Below, in pieces: positions 55,877 through 64,000 of a stretch of 64,000 nucleotides of DNA. A program made the translations under genes and the position numbers. Positions within the stretch are counted from its first letter, which is position 1. Each line of letters opens with the position of its first letter. The stretch lies in contig JACQFX010000039.1 in assembly GCA_016199835.1 (NCBI GenBank), positions 1-64,000 on the forward strand, read 5' to 3'. A model generated the notes under the pieces. It was not told the DNA's origin, did no database searches, and saw only the letters and a program-made list of their open reading frames with translations. The stretch is from Nitrosomonadales bacterium. GTDB taxonomy: Bacteria > Pseudomonadota > Gammaproteobacteria > Burkholderiales > Gallionellaceae.

Positions 55877-56977
55877 TTACTCTGTCACGCGGACTTTCGT
55901 CTCTTCACGAATGACATAGCGCACTTCAACACGACGGTTCGCAGCGCGACCTTCCTTGGTCTTGTTATCCGCTACAGGTTGCTCATCGGCATAACCTGCG
56001 GTGACGATACGATCTGCCGCCACGCCATGCTTGACCAGCCATGCTTTCACGGCAGCCGCGCGATTTTCAGACAAGGTCTGGTTATGCGCCTTCTTGCCGA
56101 CGTTGTCGGTATGGCCGCTCACGGCCAGCTTCACTTCCGTGTACTTGGCAGCGGCTTCCACCACTTCGTTCAGTCTCGCATCAGCCGTCTTCAGCAACTT
56201 GGCGGAATCGGTAGCAAAGTTAGCTCCATCCAGACGCACAGGCTTCTCGGTCAGGATAGTCTTCCAGCTTTCCTTGGGTTGTGGCTTCGGTTCTGGTGCA
56301 GGTTCGACTACTACCGGAGCCGGGGCTGGTGCGGGTTCGACTACTACTGGAGCCGGCGCCGGTGCAACCACAACCTTGGGTTCTTCCTTAACCACAACGG
56401 GTTCTGGCTTGGGAGCAGGAGCAACAGGTGCGGCCTTCGGAGCGCCAAAATAATAATTCAGGCCAAGTGTAAGATTATTATTTTTCAGCTTGGATCCATT
56501 TTCGCTCGGCGCGACTGCCGTCCATTCGCCAACCACGCTCCAGCTTGGCGCAAATTTATATTCCAGGCCCAGCCCGCCATGCACGCCGCTGCTACCGAAA
56601 GAGGATGCCGTGCCAGTGCCGCTTACGCGGGCATATCCGAGCTTGGCGTAAGGCATGAGCTTTTCCATGGGCAAACCAAGTTTCAGTCCCAAGCCATAAA
56701 CCTTGCTGCCATAATCGGCAGGAGCGGTATGCGCCACCTGGCGATTGGTATCGTAGAAACCATCCACGCCCAGCAGGAAATTACCCTTATCCCAGCCGTG
56801 ACCGCCTTCGAGCCCATAGGTGGTCGTACTCTTGTCAGATGTTGCACCCGTGCCGGAAATTTCAGAATTATTGGTGCCGATCTTGGCACCCAGATAACTA
56901 CCTGCAAATTCGCTTGCCCCTGCATTGGCTGTTGCCAGCAATGCCCCCAACAGCGCCATCTTCGTTATTCTCTTCAT
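55877..56977 (-). CDS. OmpA-family outer membrane protein
   Basis: This 366-residue protein is read from the ATG at 56977 (AAAGGG about five bases upstream), giving a signal peptide [21 protein letters not shown]. The first half is an OmpA-like eight-strand beta-barrel ([19 protein letters not shown] ... [12 protein letters not shown]). A Pro/Ala/Val-rich linker of repeated [10 protein letters not shown] units follows. The C-terminal OmpA domain has [34 protein letters not shown] and [34 protein letters not shown], which bind peptidoglycan. An upstream start at 57082 would add a leader without homology. Confidence 0.93.
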   Translation of the reverse strand: [366 protein letters not shown]

Positions 56978-57189
56978 ACGATACCCTTTCCGAACATTGA
57001 CAACCGCTAACGATACAAAGCCAATCAGACAGACAGTCTGGAAAACCCGACTGCGCACTTGGCACCAATAATTCATGCGCACGATCTAATTTTAAAGCCC
57101 CCTCTCCAAATCCATATGAACAGAAGGGAAATCGCACGCCAAATAAAAATGGGCAACTTGAAAAAAGTGCCCAGATTTATAGCCAAATA

Positions 57190-57266
57190 TGGCGCGCCCG
57201 AAGAGATTCGAACTCCTGACCCCTTGGTTCGTAGCCAAGTACTCTATCCAGCTGAGCTACGGGCGC
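57190..57266 (-). tRNA. tRNA-Arg (ACG)
   Basis: On the minus strand a 77-nt cloverleaf begins GCGCCCGTAGCTCAGC and ends with genome-encoded CCA. The acceptor arms GCGCCCG / CGGGCGC pair fully. The anticodon loop CTACGAA gives ACG and the T arm GGAGTTCGAATCTC is normal. The ACG anticodon is normally edited to ICG by TadA. Confidence 0.95.
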
Positions 57267-57290
57267 GTATAACTTTTTACTACTGTTCCT

Positions 57291-57383
57291 TGGCGGAGAG
57301 AGAGGGATTCGAACCCTCGATCCAGGTTTTGCCCGGATGCACCCTTAGCAGGGGTGTGCCTTCGACCTCTCGGCCATCTCTCC
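57291..57383 (-). tRNA. tRNA-Ser (GCU)
   Basis: On the minus strand a 93-nt class II tRNA begins GGAGAGATGGCCGAGAGG and ends with encoded CCA. The anticodon loop CTGCTAA gives GCT, and the long variable arm (GGGTGCATCC region) marks serine. It lies 24 bases from tRNA-Arg and about 45 bases from the lysC stop, all on the minus strand. Confidence 0.95.
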
Positions 57384-57427
57384 AAAAGGCCGCGCAGATT
57401 ACAGCAAACCAGGACTAAGGTCAAACG

Positions 57428-58663
57428 TTATGCGGCCTCCTGATCCAGATCGAATGCCTTATGCAGCACACGCACTGCCAGCTCCAGATATTTTTCGTCT
57501 ATCACTACGGAGATTTTTATTTCCGAGGTGGAGATCATCTGGATGTTGATGCCCTCTTCCGCGAGCGTGCGGAACATCTTGCTGGCGATGCCCGCGTGCG
57601 AACGCATGCCGACGCCGACCGCCGACACCTTGGCGATGCGGTTATCGCCTATCACTTCGCGCGCGCCGATGTGCGGCTGCACCTGGTTCTTCAGGATGTC
57701 CATCGCCCGATCAAAGTCGTTGCGATGCACGGTGAAGGAAAAATCGGTGGAAGCGTCCACGCCGACGTTCTGGATAATCATGTCCACTTCAATGTTGGCC
57801 TCACCCACCGGGCCGAGTATCTGATAGGCGATGCCGGGCTTGTCCGGCACGCCGCGCACGGTGATCTTGGCTTCGTCGCGATTAAAAGCGATGCCTGAAA
57901 TGATTGCCTGTTCCATTTTGTTATCTTCCTCAAAAGTAATCAGCGTGCCCTCGCCCGGATCATCCATGAAGGATGAGAGCACCCGCAGCTTGACCTTGTA
58001 TTTTCCGGCGAACTCGACCGAACGTATCTGCAACACCTTGGAACCGAGGCTCGCCATTTCCAGCATTTCCTCGAAAGTGATGCTCTTCAAACGACGCGCT
58101 TCCGGCACCATGCGCGGGTCGGTGGTGTATACGCCATCCACATCGGTGTAGATCTGGCATTCATCGGCACGCAATGCGGCAGCAATCGCCACACCCGTAG
58201 TGTCGGAGCCGCCGCGCCCCAGCGTGGTGATATTGCCCGCTTCGTCCTCGCCCTGAAAACCCGCCACCACCACCACACAGCCGTTGGCCAGGTCGGCGCG
58301 AATGTTCTGTTCATCTATGCTGACGATACGCGCCTTGGTGAACGCGCTGTCGGTAAGTATTTTCACTTGCGCGCCAGTGTAGCTTTTCGCCTGCAGGCCT
58401 TCCTGCATCAATGCCATCGCGAGCAAACCTATGGTCACCTGTTCTCCGGTGGAGATCACCACATCCAGCTCGCGCGGGTCGGGTTGCGCCTGGATTTCCC
58501 TAGCCAGCGCAATCAGGCGATTGGTCTCGCCGCTCATCGCGGAAACCACCACCACTACCTGATGCCCTTGTGCCTTGTATTTGGCCACGCGGCGCGCCAC
58601 ATTCCTGATGCGCTCCGGATTGCCGACCGAAGTGCCGCCGTATTTCTGTACGATCAATGCCAC
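57428..58663 (-). CDS. lysC: Aspartate kinase
   Basis: This 411-residue protein starts at a GTG (58663) giving MALIVQKYGGTSVGNPERI, the family N-terminus. It carries the catalytic KYGGTS motif, TTLGRGGSDTTGVAIAAALRADECQIYTDVDGVYTTDPR and two C-terminal ACT domains (about 265-400; ITVRGVPDKPGIAYQILGPV and VSAVGVGMRSHAGIASKMFRTL). It phosphorylates aspartate for lysine, threonine and methionine synthesis and should be feedback regulated through the ACT domains. Length and motifs are complete. Confidence 0.97.
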   Translation of the reverse strand: MALIVQKYGGTSVGNPERIRNVARRVAKYKAQGHQVVVVVSAMSGETNRLIALAREIQAQPDPRELDVVISTGEQVTIGLLAMALMQEGLQAKSYTGAQVKILTDSAFTKARIVSIDEQNIRADLANGCVVVVAGFQGEDEAGNITTLGRGGSDTTGVAIAAALRADECQIYTDVDGVYTTDPRMVPEARRLKSITFEEMLEMASLGSKVLQIRSVEFAGKYKVKLRVLSSFMDDPGEGTLITFEEDNKMEQAIISGIAFNRDEAKITVRGVPDKPGIAYQILGPVGEANIEVDMIIQNVGVDASTDFSFTVHRNDFDRAMDILKNQVQPHIGAREVIGDNRIAKVSAVGVGMRSHAGIASKMFRTLAEEGINIQMISTSEIKISVVIDEKYLELAVRVLHKAFDLDQEAA

Positions 58664-58779
58664 GATATTCCTGTACTTGTCTTACGAGAGGGGCTGAATT
58701 CTACCTTAAGCCGCCATAAAAAACGAGGATGGGCAGCGTCTGTTAAACTGACGCATCTACGCAATATAGTCTTTGCCGC

Positions 58780-60528
58780 ATGCCCAACATCATTCCGCGC
58801 AACTATTCCGCAGACGCCGCACGGCGCCTCGCCCAAACCGGCATCACCCCGTTGCTCGCGCGCATTTATGCGGCGCGCGGCATAAGCGGTGCCGAGCAAC
58901 TGGAAACCGGCCTGGCTCGCCTGCTGCCTTTTACGTTGCTTAAAAATGCGCAGCAGATGGCCACGTTGCTGGCCGATGCCATCGCGCAAAACAAGAAGCT
59001 GCTGATCGTCGCCGACTACGACTGCGACGGCGCAACGGCTTGCGCAGTGGCGCTGCGCGGCTTGCGCGCATTCGGCGCGCGCGTGGATTTCATCGTACCC
59101 AACCGTTTCGAATACGGTTACGGATTGACACCGGAGATCGTGCGCTTGGCTGCGGAAGGGTCGCCGCAAAGCGGCGGGGTACCCACCGGCGTACTCCCTG
59201 CGGGTGCGGCCCGGTCGCAGCCGGACATCATCATCACTGTGGACAACGGCATCGCCAGCGTGGAAGGCGTGGCCGAAGCCAACCGCCTCGGCATGCAAGT
59301 GCTGGTCACCGACCACCATCTACCCGGCGATGCGCTGCCGGATGCGCTGTGCATCGTCAATCCCAACCAGCCGGGCTGCGAATTTCCCAGCAAGAATCTG
59401 GCGGGCGTGGGCGTGATGTTCTATGTGCTGATGGCATTGCGCGCCGAGTTGCGCGCACGCGGCGCATACACGGACAAGCCCGAGCCCAATCTCGGCAACC
59501 TGCTCGACATCGTGGCACTGGGCACCGTGGCCGATGTGGTGAAGCTGGACGACAACAACCGCATCATGGTGCAGCAGGGTTTGCAGCGCATCCGCGCCGG
59601 GCGCGCTTGCGCGGGCATCAATGCACTGCTGCAAGTGGCCAAAAAAACTCATGCAAAAGTTTCCAGTTATGAACTGGGGTTCGTCGTGGGGCCGCGCCTG
59701 AATGCTGCCGGACGCCTCGAAGACATGGGCTTGGGCATCGCCTGCCTGCTCAGCGATGATGCCGCCGAGGCAGCACAGATAGCGGAAAAGCTGGACACGC
59801 TCAACCGTGAACGGCGCAGCATAGAAGCCGACATGCAGGAAGCCGCGATGGCTGCGCTGGAGCACATCGATCCGGCCGACAGTTGCAGCCTCGCCATGTT
59901 CGACGAGAACTGGCACCAGGGCGTGATCGGCATCCTCGCCTCGCGCCTCAAGGATAAATTCCATCGCCCCGTGATCGCTTTCGCGCGCGCGCAAGGCGGC
60001 GAACTCAAGGGCTCGGGCCGCAGCATCCCCGGCCTGCACCTGCGCGATGCGCTCGACCTGTTATCCAAACGCCATCCGCATTTGCTGCAAAAATTCGGCG
60101 GTCACGCCATGGCGGCGGGCGTCAGCATCCGCGAAGAACACCTGGCCGAATTCCAGCGCGCTTTCGAGAGCGTTGCGCAAAGCCTGCTCTCCCCTGCCGA
60201 CCTCACGCAAACCATCGAAACCGATGGCGCGCTCGCGCCGGAAGAATGCTCGCTCGACATCGCGCGCAGTCTGGAACAACAAGTATGGGGCCAGGGTTTC
60301 CCGCAGCCGCTGTTCGAGGGCAAGTTCGATGTACAGGCCCAGCGCGTGGTCGGTGAGAAGCATCTTAAATTGCGCCTGGCAGGCCCGGGCAGCAGCCTCG
60401 ATGCAATCCATTTTTTCTCCACCGATCCCCTGCCCAAACGCATCCACGCCGTATACAGTCTGGGCCTCAACGAATACAATGGAAATGTGAGTTTGCAACT
60501 CGTCGTACGCCACTGGCGGGAGGAGTAA
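58780..60528 (+). CDS. recJ: Single-stranded-DNA-specific exonuclease RecJ
   Basis: This 582-residue DHH-family exonuclease has motif I VADYDCDGATACAVALRGL, the DHH motif in VLVTDHHLPGDALPD, and the DHHA1 domain GSGRSIPGLHLRDALDLL with KFGGHAMAAGVS. It digests single-stranded DNA 5' to 3' in recombination and mismatch repair. Between LAAEG and PDIIITVDNG it has about 20 residues (SPQSGGVPTGVLPAGAARSQ) not in the usual family alignment, whose DNA is a GC-rich palindrome-like element. All catalytic Asp and His residues remain. Confidence 0.96.
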   Translation: MPNIIPRNYSADAARRLAQTGITPLLARIYAARGISGAEQLETGLARLLPFTLLKNAQQMATLLADAIAQNKKLLIVADYDCDGATACAVALRGLRAFGARVDFIVPNRFEYGYGLTPEIVRLAAEGSPQSGGVPTGVLPAGAARSQPDIIITVDNGIASVEGVAEANRLGMQVLVTDHHLPGDALPDALCIVNPNQPGCEFPSKNLAGVGVMFYVLMALRAELRARGAYTDKPEPNLGNLLDIVALGTVADVVKLDDNNRIMVQQGLQRIRAGRACAGINALLQVAKKTHAKVSSYELGFVVGPRLNAAGRLEDMGLGIACLLSDDAAEAAQIAEKLDTLNRERRSIEADMQEAAMAALEHIDPADSCSLAMFDENWHQGVIGILASRLKDKFHRPVIAFARAQGGELKGSGRSIPGLHLRDALDLLSKRHPHLLQKFGGHAMAAGVSIREEHLAEFQRAFESVAQSLLSPADLTQTIETDGALAPEECSLDIARSLEQQVWGQGFPQPLFEGKFDVQAQRVVGEKHLKLRLAGPGSSLDAIHFFSTDPLPKRIHAVYSLGLNEYNGNVSLQLVVRHWREE

Positions 60529-60531
60529 GTC

Positions 60532-61785
60532 ATGGAAGCATCCTTGCCCCTCGGCAACGGAATCGAAGCCTTGCCGCAATTCCTCACCAGCCTTGCCATC
60601 GGCCTGCTGATCGGTCTGGAACGTGAACGCAATCCCTCTGCCAAAGCCGGTCTGCGCACTTTCGCACTGGTCTCCCTGTTCGGCACACTGAGCGCCATGC
60701 TGGCAGCCAAGAGCGGTTCGCCCTGGCTGCTGGTCGCAGGCCTGCTCGCGATCGGTGCGATGATCATTTCCGTGTATCGCGACACGCCCACCGAAAACAA
60801 CGATCCCGGCACCACCACGGTCGCGGCATTGCTGGTGTGTTACGGACTGGGTGCGCTGGTCTGGTACGAGCAGAGCAAACTGGCCGTGATGCTGGCCATC
60901 GGCGTCACCATCCTGCTCTATTTCAAGACCGAACTGCGCGGCATGACGCTGCGCCTGACCCGCCGCGACCTGGTCTCCATCCTGCAATTTTCGGTGCTGA
61001 CCTTCGTCATCCTGCCCAACCAGAGCTACGGCCCATACGACGCTTTCAACCCGCACCACGCCTGGATGATGGTGGTGCTGATCTCAGGCCTGAGCCTGAC
61101 CGGTTACGTCGCGCTGCATTGGGCGGGGCACAAATACGGCGCGCCCCTGCTCGGCTTCCTCGGCGGGCTGGCCTCCAGCACGGCCACCACGCTGGTGTAT
61201 GCCAAACACTGCAAGACCAACGCAGACCTGACGCGCCTGTCCGCCGTGGTGATCTTGATCGCCAGCCAGGTGGTGATGATACGGTTGTCCCTGGTCAGCG
61301 CGGCGGTATCAGCCGGCGTACTGCCCAAGCTGCTGCCCGTGTTCGGCTTCGGCCTGATGTTCGGCTTGATCGCCACGCTGATGGATTGGCGCAGGCTGGG
61401 CGCATCGTCCGATCTGCCCATGCCCAGTTCCGCCAACCCGACCGAGCTCCACGCCGCACTCGGCTTCGGCCTGCTGTACGTGATCGTGCTGCTGTGCTCC
61501 GCCTGGCTGTCCGATCTCGCGGGCAGCAAAGGCCTGTACATCGTCGCGCTGGTGTCCGGCCTCACCGATGTGGACGCCATCACCCTCTCCAGCCTGCGTC
61601 TGTTCACCCTGCAAAAACTCAGCAGCGATCAGGCCGTCACCTCCATCGCCCTCGCCTACCTCGCCAACATGATGTTCAAGTTCGGCCTGGTCATTTCCAT
61701 AGGCGGCAAGGAACTCGCCAAACATGTCGCCACCGGATTCGGCGCCATGGCTGCGGGCGTTACGCTCGGCCTTGTATTACTCTGA
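60532..61785 (+). CDS. MgtC/SapB and DUF4010 membrane protein
   Basis: This 417-residue inner-membrane protein starts four bases after the recJ stop. The N-terminal MgtC/SapB region (about 10-140) carries LAIGLLIGLERERNPSAKAGLRTFALVSLFGTLSAML. The rest is a DUF4010 domain of about nine helices, with GLASSTATTLVYAKHCKT and VALVSGLTDVDAITLSSLRL. Proteins of this build are widespread and of unknown function, possibly ion or Mg2+ homeostasis. Co-transcription with recJ is likely. Confidence 0.88.
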   Translation: MEASLPLGNGIEALPQFLTSLAIGLLIGLERERNPSAKAGLRTFALVSLFGTLSAMLAAKSGSPWLLVAGLLAIGAMIISVYRDTPTENNDPGTTTVAALLVCYGLGALVWYEQSKLAVMLAIGVTILLYFKTELRGMTLRLTRRDLVSILQFSVLTFVILPNQSYGPYDAFNPHHAWMMVVLISGLSLTGYVALHWAGHKYGAPLLGFLGGLASSTATTLVYAKHCKTNADLTRLSAVVILIASQVVMIRLSLVSAAVSAGVLPKLLPVFGFGLMFGLIATLMDWRRLGASSDLPMPSSANPTELHAALGFGLLYVIVLLCSAWLSDLAGSKGLYIVALVSGLTDVDAITLSSLRLFTLQKLSSDQAVTSIALAYLANMMFKFGLVISIGGKELAKHVATGFGAMAAGVTLGLVLL

Positions 61786-61829
61786 CTTGCCCCCCGCCTG
61801 ACAGGCCCTTCGACAGGCTCAGGACACTG

Positions 61830-61835
61830 TATAAT
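61830..61835 (+). promoter_or_regulatory. Candidate -10 box upstream of prfB
   Basis: A perfect TATAAT lies 32 bases before the prfB start. The upstream CCCTTCGACAGGCTCAGGA stretch resembles a dispersed REP-like motif and gives only a poor -35 at short spacing. Confidence 0.4.
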
Positions 61836-61867
61836 GCGCGCCTTTCAAAGAACCGGAAGCACATAGC

Positions 61868-62972
61868 ATGGAAGCCGAACAACTCAACGCCCTGACCAAC
61901 AAGATCCAGTATCTGCGCACCCGCAACACCGAACTGCGGAGGTATCTTTGACTTCGACGGCAAGCAGGATCGCCTCGCCGAAGTCGTCGTATTAGCCGAA
62001 GACCCTGCCGTCTGGCAGGACAGCAAACGCTCGCAGGAACTAGGGCGCGAACGCAAGATGCTCGAAGGCGTCGTGCTCAGCCTGCAACAAGTCGAACAAT
62101 CGCTCAGCGACAACGCCGAGCTGATGGAAATGGCGCTGGCGGAGAATGACGACGCCAGCCTGCTCAGCATCGCCGACGACATCGGGCACACCGAAAAAAT
62201 CGTGGCGGACATGGAGTTCCGCCGCATGTTCTCCGGCGAACTCGACGCCAACAACTGCTTTCTCGACATCCAGGCCGGCAGCGGCGGCACCGAAGCGCAG
62301 GACTGGGGTTCCATGCTATTGCGCATGTACCTGCGCTACTGCGAAAAGAAAGGCTTCGGCGTGGAAGTGCTGGAGCAATCCGACGGCGAAGTCGCGGGCA
62401 TCAAGGGTGCCTCGCTCAAAATCACCGGCGAATACGCCTACGGCCACCTGCGCACCGAATCCGGCGTACACCGCCTCGTGCGCAAATCGCCGTTCGACTC
62501 CGGCAACCGCCGCCACACCTCGTTCTCCAGCGTATTCGTCTATCCCGAAGTGGACGACTCCATCGAAGTGGACATCAATCCGGCGGACCTGCGCGTGGAC
62601 ACCTACCGCGCCTCGGGCGCGGGCGGACAGCACATCAACAAAACCGACTCGGCCGTGCGCATCACTCACATCCCGACCAACATCGTGGTGCAATGCCAGA
62701 GCGACCGCTCGCAACACCGCAACCGCGCCGAAGCGATGGCCATGCTGAAGTCACGTTTATACGAAGCCGAGCTGCGCAAGCGCCAATCCGAGCAACAAGC
62801 GCTGGAAGATTCCAAGACCGACATCGGCTGGGGTCACCAGATACGCTCTTATGTGCTGGATCAGTCGCGCATCAAGGACCTGCGCACCAATCACGAAGTC
62901 GGCAATACGCAGGCGGTGCTGGACGGCGATCTGGATGATTTTATTTCGGCGAGTTTGAAGCAGGGCGTGTAA
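61868..62972 (+). CDS. prfB: Peptide chain release factor 2 (programmed frameshift)
   Basis: The gene is read in two frames. The first 27 codons from the ATG at 61868 end at an in-frame TGA (61949-61951), then a +1 shift continues from GAC at 61950 to the stop at 62970-62972, giving about 367 residues. The shift site CTT-TGA-C preceded by GGAGG is the classic RF2 autoregulatory signal. The rest has the GGQ motif ([15 protein letters not shown]) and the SPF tripeptide ([13 protein letters not shown]) that reads UGA and UAA. RF2 releases nascent chains at UAA and UGA, and low RF2 raises frameshifting and so RF2 synthesis. Confidence 0.97.
61938..61952 (+). promoter_or_regulatory. RF2 programmed +1 frameshift site
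   Basis: GGAGG-TAT-CTT-TGA-C combines an internal Shine-Dalgarno, the slippery CTT and the UGA stop in C context, as in nearly all bacterial prfB genes. Confidence 0.95.
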
Positions 62973-62975
62973 GCA

Positions 62976-64000
62976 ATGTCCGAACACAACGAGGATTCGT
63001 TAGCCGAATTTTTCGTCGACGGCGTCGTCCCGCAGGATGTTCCGCTGTTCTTCCCGCTGTTCGCAGCCAGGCCGCTGATAGGCGCGATGATCGCGCTGTT
63101 TCGGGGCGGCGATGAAGAGGTAATGGTGCGTCTCGCGGTGCTGCGCGAGATCGGGCTGCGCGCCGATGCGCCGGAATGGACGCCGCGCGATCTGGAAACG
63201 CATTTCGCCTTCTTCTCCCCCGCCAAGCTGGACACGGTATTGAAGCGCCTGCGCGAGCACGAGTTGCTGCTGTGGGATGCCGAGCGCCGCGTGTATCAAC
63301 TCTCCACCACCGGGCGCATGGTGCTGGCCGCACTGTCCAATCTGTTGTCGTTCAGCACCGAGCAGGATGGTGAACTCGGCTTCCTCGCGGCGCAGATCGC
63401 GGCGGGTTCCGCCGTGGGCAAACTCTCACCCGAGTCGCTGGCGCATCTGCTGGCGCGACTGACCGAACTGGAAGAAGAATTCGCGCAGGCGGTCGCTTCC
63501 GGTTCCGAGTTCCGTTTGCGCGCGGCGCAAGGCAAGCTGGAGTCGGTGTGGAAGTGGATGGAGAAAGCCAACGAGGTGTTGCGTAACCTGTCCGACACGG
63601 GCTTTGCCGACGATGCCAGTTGGCGGCTGGCGCAGGAGATCGGTTCGCGCCAATCGCGCATCATGCGCATGTCTTCGGTGTTCCAGCGCGAACTGGCGGC
63701 GATCGCGCGGCAGCAGGTGCATCTGTCGCAAGGCGGCCTCACTTCTTCCGAACTCGCCGCATGGCTGAAGGAACGCTCGCTGGATGAGCTGGCTGCGCTG
63801 GCCGGAGACCAGCTCGCGGTCACGCCGGAAGCGACCTTCATCCTGCCCGATGTGATGCTGGACAACACCGAAGAATTCATCGAGCGCGAACAACCCAAGC
63901 GGCACGTCTCCACCCTGCCCCCGCCCGCCGCCATCGAACACACCCACGACGTCCCGCTCGAACTGCCGCCGCAGCTGGCCGCACTCACCCGCTTGCTGCA
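62976..64000 (+). CDS. Winged-helix and helical protein, possible condensin kleisin (partial)
   Basis: An ATG three bases after the prfB stop opens a frame that runs off the window's end, giving at least 341 residues. After a short acidic start (MSEHNEDSLAEFFVDG) there is a winged-helix-like region at about 40-115 (MVRLAVLREIGLRADAPEWT ... LDTVLKRLREHELLLWD, then RRVYQLSTTGRMVLAALS). A long alpha-helical region follows, and then a Pro-rich stretch. This arrangement recalls the MukF/MksF or Wadjet JetA kleisin-like subunits, but the match is by shape only. No partner genes are visible, as the window ends. Confidence 0.6.
   Translation, partial: MSEHNEDSLAEFFVDGVVPQDVPLFFPLFAARPLIGAMIALFRGGDEEVMVRLAVLREIGLRADAPEWTPRDLETHFAFFSPAKLDTVLKRLREHELLLWDAERRVYQLSTTGRMVLAALSNLLSFSTEQDGELGFLAAQIAAGSAVGKLSPESLAHLLARLTELEEEFAQAVASGSEFRLRAAQGKLESVWKWMEKANEVLRNLSDTGFADDASWRLAQEIGSRQSRIMRMSSVFQRELAAIARQQVHLSQGGLTSSELAAWLKERSLDELAALAGDQLAVTPEATFILPDVMLDNTEEFIEREQPKRHVSTLPPPAAIEHTHDVPLELPPQLAALTRLL

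Noticed and set aside
57190-57383. tRNA-Arg/tRNA-Ser pair as a site for genomic-island integration
   Set aside because: No integrase gene and no partial duplicate of either tRNA end is present, and the accessory patch lies on the far side of the ompA gene.

Overview
The window reads as the chromosome of a Gram-negative betaproteobacterium. The block gyrA, serC, pheA, hisC, aroF, tyrA is a betaproteobacterial arrangement, and the OmpA-type porin, lipoprotein, TonB-like protein and type II-C CRISPR-Cas point the same way. The family Gallionellaceae or a relative in the Nitrosomonadales is my best guess, from general likeness only. Coding density is high, and most genes sit in tight operons with ATGA overlaps.

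Layout. 1-1.6 kb: the tail of an unknown gene, a small Ser/Gln-rich protein and ygfZ. 1.6-10.7 kb: an uncharacterised enzyme cluster of two methyltransferases, a PaaK-like CoA ligase, an isochorismatase-aldehyde dehydrogenase fusion, an isopropylmalate-dehydrogenase-like enzyme and an acyl-CoA synthetase. Its minus-strand half abuts the aromatic amino acid operon. 10.7-20.8 kb, minus strand: tyrA, aroF, hisC, pheA, serC and gyrA, interrupted between serC and gyrA by an AlbA_2/Schlafen-type ATP-binding protein and a ParA-like ATPase. 20.9-34.9 kb: mixed housekeeping and signalling genes (lipoprotein, TonB-like, CBS, PilZ, DinG-family helicase, hemerythrin-PAS-GGDEF, rimO, ZIP transporter, Sel1-repeat protein, HU, APH-AAA fusion).

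35.4-41.4 kb holds a complete type II-C CRISPR-Cas system: cas9 (1217 residues), cas1, cas2 and a 13-repeat array. A tracrRNA gene lies on the opposite strand immediately upstream of cas9. Its anti-repeat matches the array repeat, it ends in a strong intrinsic terminator, and its predicted promoter overlaps the cas9 start codon. The array contains an exactly duplicated spacer and one repeat with an internal 13-nt duplication. This is the most notable system in the window.

41.5-52.8 kb: mltB, an MFS transporter, a five-gene zinc-related locus resembling zrg (small exported protein, DUF2796/ZrgA, ABC ATPase, FtsX-type permease, DUF3299), trxB, an Smr protein, an ATP-grasp-like protein, glnB and nadE. 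52.9-55.8 kb is an AT-richer accessory patch with a DDE transposase-like gene, a membrane protein gene broken by an in-frame TGA, and another small membrane protein. 55.9-64 kb: an OmpA-family protein, tRNA-Arg(ACG), tRNA-Ser(GCU), lysC, recJ, a MgtC/DUF4010 protein, prfB with its programmed +1 frameshift, and the start of a winged-helix protein that leaves the window.

All functional calls come from reading the sequence by eye and from family knowledge; no database search was run.
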